From Candidatus Magasanikiibacteriota bacterium (GTDB taxonomy: Bacteria; Patescibacteriota; Patescibacteriia; Magasanikbacterales; UBA10003), in contig JAPLWR010000081.1 of NCBI GenBank assembly GCA_026396495.1, positions 1 through 9,093 of the forward strand: DNA of 9,093 bases. Direction: 5' to 3'. Made by a program: the position numbers and the translations under genes. The notes beneath the pieces are model-generated. The model searched no databases and was not told the origin of the DNA. It saw nothing but the letters and a program-made list of their open reading frames with translations. Of the stretch, positions 5,237 to 9,093 are shown piece by piece. Positions within the stretch are counted from its first letter, which is position 1. The number at the start of each line of letters is the position of its first letter.

Positions 5237-6601
5237 ATGCGAACTGATTTTAAACAATTACTACTCTTAGCCGGCGACACCTTGGGGCTTTATTTAGCCT
5301 TATTTTTATCATTAGCTATTAGGTTTCAAAGAGACCCAAGACCAGAACTGTGGAACAATCACTGGCCAACCTTTACTTTAGTCTTCTTTTTATGGTTAGC
5401 GGTTTTTTATGTTAGTGGCTTGTATGATTTACGTAAGGCCAAAAATAATTTATGGTTCTTAGGTACTTTTGTTTCCAGTCTTTTTGTTAATCTTCTTTTA
5501 ACTGTTGGCTTCTTTTATATTTTAAACATTCAACAATTAAGCCCTAAAACTATTCTCTTAATTTTTACTGGACTTTACTTGTTAATTTTTGCTTTATGGA
5601 GACTAACGGCCCACTTTCTATTAAGCACCACAGCTTTTCGTAACCGTTTGATTTTCTTAGGCACGTCAGAAGAAGCAAATGAATTAATCAACACTTTTCA
5701 TAATAGCCCACAATTAGGATATGAAACTGTAGCGATTTTAAATACTAATAGCGAGACAAAGGCGGCTTTTTCAGAAATTATAATTTTAAATGATACAACA
5801 AATCTTTTACAATTTATTAAAGACAAAAAAATCGACACCCTCATTTTGGTTTCTAATGATTTGAAAGAAAAAATCGGCAACTTACTATATGAAGCCATAC
5901 TTTCAAGACTGAATATTTTTAGTTTAGATACTTTTTACGAAAATATCACTCACCGCGTACCATTATCTGCGCTTTCTCAAGGTTGGTTTTTAGAAAATCT
6001 CAAAGATCCTGAAAAAAACGCTTATGAAACAATTAAAAGATGGGTGGATATTGCTTTGGCAATTTTAATGTTAATCCCCTTTGGCCTATGTTTTATTCCT
6101 GTAGCTTTATTTATCAAGTTTACTGACAAGGGCTTAATTTTTTACAAACAAACACGCGTAGGTAGAGATGGTCAGAATTTTTTTATTTACAAATTCCGTA
6201 GCATGATAGAAGATGCGGAAAAAAATGGACCACAATTTACCACCACCAATGACGTTCGAATAACTAAAGTAGGTAAAATTTTACGCATTTTACGTTTAGA
6301 TGAAACGCCACAGGCTATTAACATCTTAAAAAACGAAATGAGTTTTATTGGGCCCAGACCAGAGCGCCCGGAATTTGTGGCGGAGTTACAAAAAAGAATG
6401 CCTTTCTACAACGCTAGACACTTGGTTAAGCCGGGTATTACTGGCTGGGCGCAAGCTAACTACAAATACACAGACTCTTTAGAAGGCAACTTGATTAAAC
6501 TACAATACGATCTATTCTATATCAAAAATCGTTCACTTTTGTTGGATGCTCTAACAATACTTAAAACTTTTAATGCTATCGTTAGGAGAAAAAAAAAATA
6601 A
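5237..6601 (+). CDS. Polyprenyl-phosphate sugar-1-phosphate transferase (WcaJ/PssY-like initiating phosphoglycosyl transferase)
   Basis: This 454-residue membrane enzyme is predicted to transfer a sugar-1-phosphate from a UDP-sugar to undecaprenyl phosphate, the first committed step of capsule or exopolysaccharide repeat synthesis. Four N-terminal helices (about 8-28, 45-63, 73-97 and 104-122) precede a Rossmann-like cytoplasmic domain (about 135-240). A membrane-inserted helix with a central Pro281 (269-294) leads into the catalytic bacterial sugar transferase domain: FFIYKFRSM (315-323), RLDETPQ with the catalytic Asp355-Glu356 dyad, MSFIGPRPERPEF (368-380) and VKPGITGWAQ (397-406). Length and architecture are those of complete long-form monotopic enzymes. 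The sugar is not deducible, and glucose, galactose or an N-acetyl sugar are all possible. The gene stands alone on the plus strand, with a terminator right after its TAA and no Shine-Dalgarno sequence. Confidence 0.93.
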   Translation: MRTDFKQLLLLAGDTLGLYLALFLSLAIRFQRDPRPELWNNHWPTFTLVFFLWLAVFYVSGLYDLRKAKNNLWFLGTFVSSLFVNLLLTVGFFYILNIQQLSPKTILLIFTGLYLLIFALWRLTAHFLLSTTAFRNRLIFLGTSEEANELINTFHNSPQLGYETVAILNTNSETKAAFSEIIILNDTTNLLQFIKDKKIDTLILVSNDLKEKIGNLLYEAILSRLNIFSLDTFYENITHRVPLSALSQGWFLENLKDPEKNAYETIKRWVDIALAILMLIPFGLCFIPVALFIKFTDKGLIFYKQTRVGRDGQNFFIYKFRSMIEDAEKNGPQFTTTNDVRITKVGKILRILRLDETPQAINILKNEMSFIGPRPERPEFVAELQKRMPFYNARHLVKPGITGWAQANYKYTDSLEGNLIKLQYDLFYIKNRSLLLDALTILKTFNAIVRRKKK

Positions 6602-6638
6602 AAAAAGATCCGGTTATAAGCCAGGTCTCTTTTTTTTA
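6602..6638 (+). terminator. Rho-independent terminator of the phosphoglycosyl transferase gene, between convergent genes
   Basis: GATC-C-GGT (6607-6614) pairs with GCC-A-GGTC (6620-6627), with one C/A mismatch and G-T wobbles, around a small loop. It is followed by a long T run on the plus strand, and an A run (6602-6606) on the other side gives a T tract for the minus strand. The stem starts 6 bases after the stop at 6601 and also lies just past the galE-like stop at 6647, so it probably serves both convergent genes. Confidence 0.75.
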
Positions 6639-6646
6639 TTTATTTT

Positions 6647-7549
6647 TTAAGCAATACCCCATTCTTTTTTAAGTTGAACAATAGCCTCTTCTAATTTAAT
6701 AGTAGGCTCCCAACCCAATAACTCTTTAGCTGAAGATATATCGGCCTCAATAAAACGCATCTCTCCAAGACGAGGAGAGGTATTTTTTTTTTCTCCACCA
6801 ATCAATTCAGCAATCTGGTTCACACTTGTTTGTCTACCAGAACCAATATTGATCGTCTCTCCATTTTTAAGGTTAGATTTCCAAGCTGCTAAATTAGCCA
6901 ACACAACATCTTTAACATAAATATAATCTCGTGTTTGTTCTCCGTCACCCACGATGGTTAATTTTTGTCCTTCTTTTTTTTGTTTTAAAAAAATAGGTAT
7001 AACCATGGGATAACCACCTTCAGCTGTTTTTCGAGGACCAAAAACATTAAAATAACGCAAAGAAACTGTTTCTAACCCAAAAAGATCGGCGTACAACTTC
7101 ATGTATTTTTCACCGATTAATTTATGTAACCCGTAAGGACTTTTGGGTTGAGGCAAACCGCTTTCTTTAATAGGTAAAGTTTGATCTCCATAAATAGCAC
7201 AAGAAGAGGAAAAAACAATTTTTTTAACACCAGCTAATCTAGATGCCTCTAAAACATTCAAAGTACCCGTAACATTGATTTCGTGAGTTAATAAGGGGTT
7301 TTCAATTGAAAGTGGTAGTCGTGGATCAGCGGCTAAATGAAAAACAACTTCACACCCTTTAAATAAGCTCTTGATTGAGGCAAAGTTACAGATATCTAAT
7401 TTATGAAAACTGGCAGCGGAATTAATAAATTCCTGTTTACCCAAACTAAGATCATCAATTATAATAACTTCGTTTTTTTCTTCAATTAATTTATCTACTA
7501 AATGTGAACCAATAAATCCTGCACCACCGGTGACTAAAACTTTTGCCAT
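6647..7549 (-). CDS. GalE/WbpP-like NAD-dependent nucleotide-sugar 4-epimerase
   Basis: This 300-residue extended SDR is predicted to invert C4 of a UDP-hexose in the cytoplasm. It shows the NAD loop GGAGFIG (8-14), IDDLS (31-35) for cofactor ribose, FHLAADPR (70-77), catalytic SSSCAIYG (114-121), Tyr139-x3-Lys143 in SPYGLHK, LRYFNVFGPR (164-173) and the phosphate-contacting Arg207 in GDGEQTRDYIYV. The spacing and the GGYPMVIP stretch (178-185) resemble the WbpP/Gne branch, so UDP-GlcNAc/GalNAc or UDP-Glc/Gal are both possible substrates. It is slightly short for the family (usually 310-340). It is the last gene of its operon, 12 bases after the uronate epimerase stop, and the convergent terminator lies just beyond its end. 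No ribosome binding site is visible. Confidence 0.85.
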   Translation of the reverse strand: MAKVLVTGGAGFIGSHLVDKLIEEKNEVIIIDDLSLGKQEFINSAASFHKLDICNFASIKSLFKGCEVVFHLAADPRLPLSIENPLLTHEINVTGTLNVLEASRLAGVKKIVFSSSCAIYGDQTLPIKESGLPQPKSPYGLHKLIGEKYMKLYADLFGLETVSLRYFNVFGPRKTAEGGYPMVIPIFLKQKKEGQKLTIVGDGEQTRDYIYVKDVVLANLAAWKSNLKNGETINIGSGRQTSVNQIAELIGGEKKNTSPRLGEMRFIEADISSAKELLGWEPTIKLEEAIVQLKKEWGIA

Positions 7550-7561
7550 ATAAAAGAAGGG

Positions 7562-8518
7562 TTAAATAAAATTTTTTTTATACCAAATGAGGAAGTTATT
7601 AAGACCTTCCTCCAAGGAAACCTTGGGTTGATACCCTAAAAGTGTTTGCGCTTTTTTAATATCCGCATGTGTTTGAAAAACATCTCCTAGCTGCTGAGGC
7701 AGAATTTCCTTATTAGCCTTCACACCAGTCACTCGTTCAACTGTTTCAATAAAATCTTTTAAAATTACGGGATTATTATTTCCTAAATTAATTACCTCAT
7801 ATTCGAACTCCCCAACCTTACCTAAAGCAGATAAGATTCCTTCTACAATATCTCCCACATAAGTGTAATCACGTTTAGCTGTACCATCTCCAAAAACTTT
7901 TATTTTTTTATTTTTCAAAACAGATTCTACAAATAACCAAGGGGCCATATCTGGACGACCGCGTTCCCCATAAACAGTAAAAAAACGCAAACACACACTC
8001 TTGATTCCAGCTATTTTATTATAAGTGTAAGCTATTTCTTCGCAGGCTTTTTTAGTAGCGGCATAAGGAGAGATAGGAAAATCAACACAATCACTTTCAG
8101 CAAAAGGAACTTTTGTTTGATTACCATAAACCGATGAACTAGAAGCTAAGACAATTTGTTTTACTCCATACTGACGCATGGTATTAAACAATAAATAAGT
8201 ACCTCCGATATTTACTTTTTCATACAATAAGGGATCCTCAATAGAAGGTCTAACACCGGCACGAGCCGCCAGATGAATAACAGCGTCAAATTTATTTTTT
8301 TCAAAAAGTGAATTTAATAATTTCTGATCACAAATATCACCTTCCACCACCACAGCGTGCGGATTAATTTTAATATCCTCAATATTACGCCTTTTGTTTG
8401 CAGGATTGTAAAAATCATTAAAATTATCAATTATAACAATCTCGTCTCCGCGACCAAGCAAGGCCTCAGAAACATGTGAACCAATAAATCCCGCTCCTCC
8501 TGTTACCAATACTTTCAT
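7562..8518 (-). CDS. UDP-glucuronate 4-epimerase (UDP-glucuronate to UDP-galacturonate)
   Basis: This 318-residue extended SDR closely matches the bacterial UDP-glucuronate 4-epimerase family (LpsL/Cap1J type). Visible motifs are the NAD loop GGAGFIG (7-13), the family-typical DNFNDFYNPANK (31-42), HLAARAGVRPSIEDP (82-96), catalytic SSSSVYG (126-132), Tyr152 and Lys156 in SPYAATKKA, RFFTVYGERGRPDMA (178-192) and Arg216 in GDGTAKRDYTYV. Length is normal. The product, UDP-galacturonate, would give an acidic sugar for the surface glycan. The gene starts one base after the UDP-glucose dehydrogenase stop, so the enzyme making its substrate is co-translated directly upstream, which supports the assignment. 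All expected catalytic residues are present. Confidence 0.92.
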   Translation of the reverse strand: MKVLVTGGAGFIGSHVSEALLGRGDEIVIIDNFNDFYNPANKRRNIEDIKINPHAVVVEGDICDQKLLNSLFEKNKFDAVIHLAARAGVRPSIEDPLLYEKVNIGGTYLLFNTMRQYGVKQIVLASSSSVYGNQTKVPFAESDCVDFPISPYAATKKACEEIAYTYNKIAGIKSVCLRFFTVYGERGRPDMAPWLFVESVLKNKKIKVFGDGTAKRDYTYVGDIVEGILSALGKVGEFEYEVINLGNNNPVILKDFIETVERVTGVKANKEILPQQLGDVFQTHADIKKAQTLLGYQPKVSLEEGLNNFLIWYKKNFI

Positions 8519-8519
8519 A

Positions 8520-9093
8520 TTATTTATCTTTGATAATAATATTATTGTAAGCTTCAGCGGCTTTTAATAAAGTTAAATCCACCCCGGCCTCATCTCCTAA
8601 TTTAATTAAGGAACGGACATCTTTCGGCAAACACTTGCCGCCATAACCCCTGTAGCCTTTATGAAATATTTCAAAGTGATTTGTTCCCATCATGGGTTCA
8701 GTTCTAACACATTCTTTGATATTGTCATAATTCACACCCAACTTTGAGGAAAGATCAAACATTTGATTAACAAAAGCCACTTTTAAAGCATAAAAACAAT
8801 TATTAAAATACTTGACCAATTCTGCTTCTTCGGCTTTTATTATCTTTTCAAAAGGTGCTTTAGCTAAAAGAGACATGACTTGCTCCGCCACATCATGGCT
8901 TTGTCCAGTTACCCCCAAAATTTGCCTATTAGGGTTTTGAGTATCATAATCAGCTGTTAATTCTGTTAAAAATTCAGGATTAAACAAAATTTTATGTTGA
9001 GGAAATTTTTTTTGATAGACCAAAGTTGTACCTGGTAAAATAGTAGATTTAATTACTATTATTTTTGACCCCTGTAAAACATCAAAAGCTTGG
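8520..9093 (-). CDS. UDP-glucose 6-dehydrogenase, 3' part (190 residues), ending without the C-terminal UDP-binding domain
   Basis: The frame enters from the right edge at 9092 and runs to a TAA at 8522-8520. It is a UDP-glucose/GDP-mannose dehydrogenase, which oxidises the C6 alcohol twice with NAD+ to a uronate. Visible are the end of the NAD domain (VIKSTILPGTT), LFNPEFLTELTADYDTQNPNR, the central domain with ELVKYFNNCFYALKVAFVNQ, and the catalytic cysteine motif GYGGKCLPKDVRSL (Cys at residue 154 of the visible part). Only 36 residues follow that Cys, whereas standard enzymes have roughly 140, including the UDPGDH_C domain. The next gene starts one base later, so a frameshifted remnant has no room. 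Uronate epimerase next door favours UDP-glucose as substrate over GDP-mannose. The TTG at 9023 is internal, not a start. Confidence 0.88.
   Translation of the reverse strand, partial: QAFDVLQGSKIIVIKSTILPGTTLVYQKKFPQHKILFNPEFLTELTADYDTQNPNRQILGVTGQSHDVAEQVMSLLAKAPFEKIIKAEEAELVKYFNNCFYALKVAFVNQMFDLSSKLGVNYDNIKECVRTEPMMGTNHFEIFHKGYRGYGGKCLPKDVRSLIKLGDEAGVDLTLLKAAEAYNNIIIKDK

Noticed and set aside
5698..5898. Minus-strand open frame of 66 codons
   Set aside because: Antisense inside the sugar transferase gene, whose frame is continuous and conserved.
8520..9093. Frameshift or pseudogene explanation for the short UDP-glucose dehydrogenase
   Set aside because: The frame is clean to its stop and the next gene starts one base later with its own intact N-terminus, so no C-domain remnant exists here.
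1..9093. CRISPR arrays, insertion sequences, tRNA or rRNA genes, riboswitches, alternative genetic code
   Set aside because: No spaced direct repeats, transposase motifs or tRNA-like folds were seen, and every gene reads through with standard codons and ends at TAA or TAG.

Overview
The window is AT-rich bacterial chromosome with densely packed genes, junctions of 1 to 12 bases inside operons, and no clear Shine-Dalgarno sequence before any start. Together with an anaerobic ribonucleotide reductase, a membrane-anchored DsbA-like protein and a GT2-DUF2304-GT4 cell-surface glycan locus, this most resembles a Patescibacteria (Candidate Phyla Radiation) genome. That placement is inference from style and content, because no rRNA or ribosomal protein gene is present. 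The standard code fits: all genes end in TAA or TAG and no gene shows an in-frame TGA.

Layout. Positions 1-863 (minus) hold the first 287 residues of an anaerobic ribonucleoside-triphosphate reductase (nrdD), running off the left edge. The 234-base gap 864-1097 is regulatory: a transcription terminator for the next gene, a good sigma70-type promoter, a second -10 element and two NrdR-box-like palindromes. A membrane-anchored DsbA-family thiol oxidoreductase follows at 1098-1880 (minus). From 5116 down to 1928 (minus) lies a glycan operon: a UXS-like short-chain dehydrogenase, a DPM1-like GT2 glycosyltransferase, a small DUF2304 membrane protein and a GT4 glycosyltransferase. A 120-base divergent region (5117-5236) separates it from a plus-strand polyprenyl-phosphate sugar phosphotransferase (5237-6601). 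That gene converges, across a terminator, on a second minus-strand operon (9093 to 6647): UDP-glucose dehydrogenase (5' part off the right edge), UDP-glucuronate 4-epimerase and a GalE/WbpP-like epimerase.

How they work together (inference from families). The dehydrogenase would make UDP-glucuronate, the 4-epimerase UDP-galacturonate, and the GalE-like enzyme interconverts UDP-Glc/Gal or their N-acetyl forms. The phosphotransferase starts a glycan on undecaprenyl phosphate, and the GT2 and GT4 enzymes extend or modify it. The window therefore encodes supply and first steps of a uronic-acid-containing surface polysaccharide.

The most unusual points are: (1) the UDP-glucose dehydrogenase stops at the end of its central domain and lacks the C-terminal UDP-binding domain; (2) the UXS-like enzyme keeps its NAD and Tyr/Lys motifs but lacks the catalytic Glu and two Arg residues expected of a UDP-glucuronate decarboxylase; (3) tandem NrdR-like boxes precede nrdD; (4) an 11-base promoter string is shared between nrdD and the glycan operon; (5) a TAATATG stop/start junction occurs three times.
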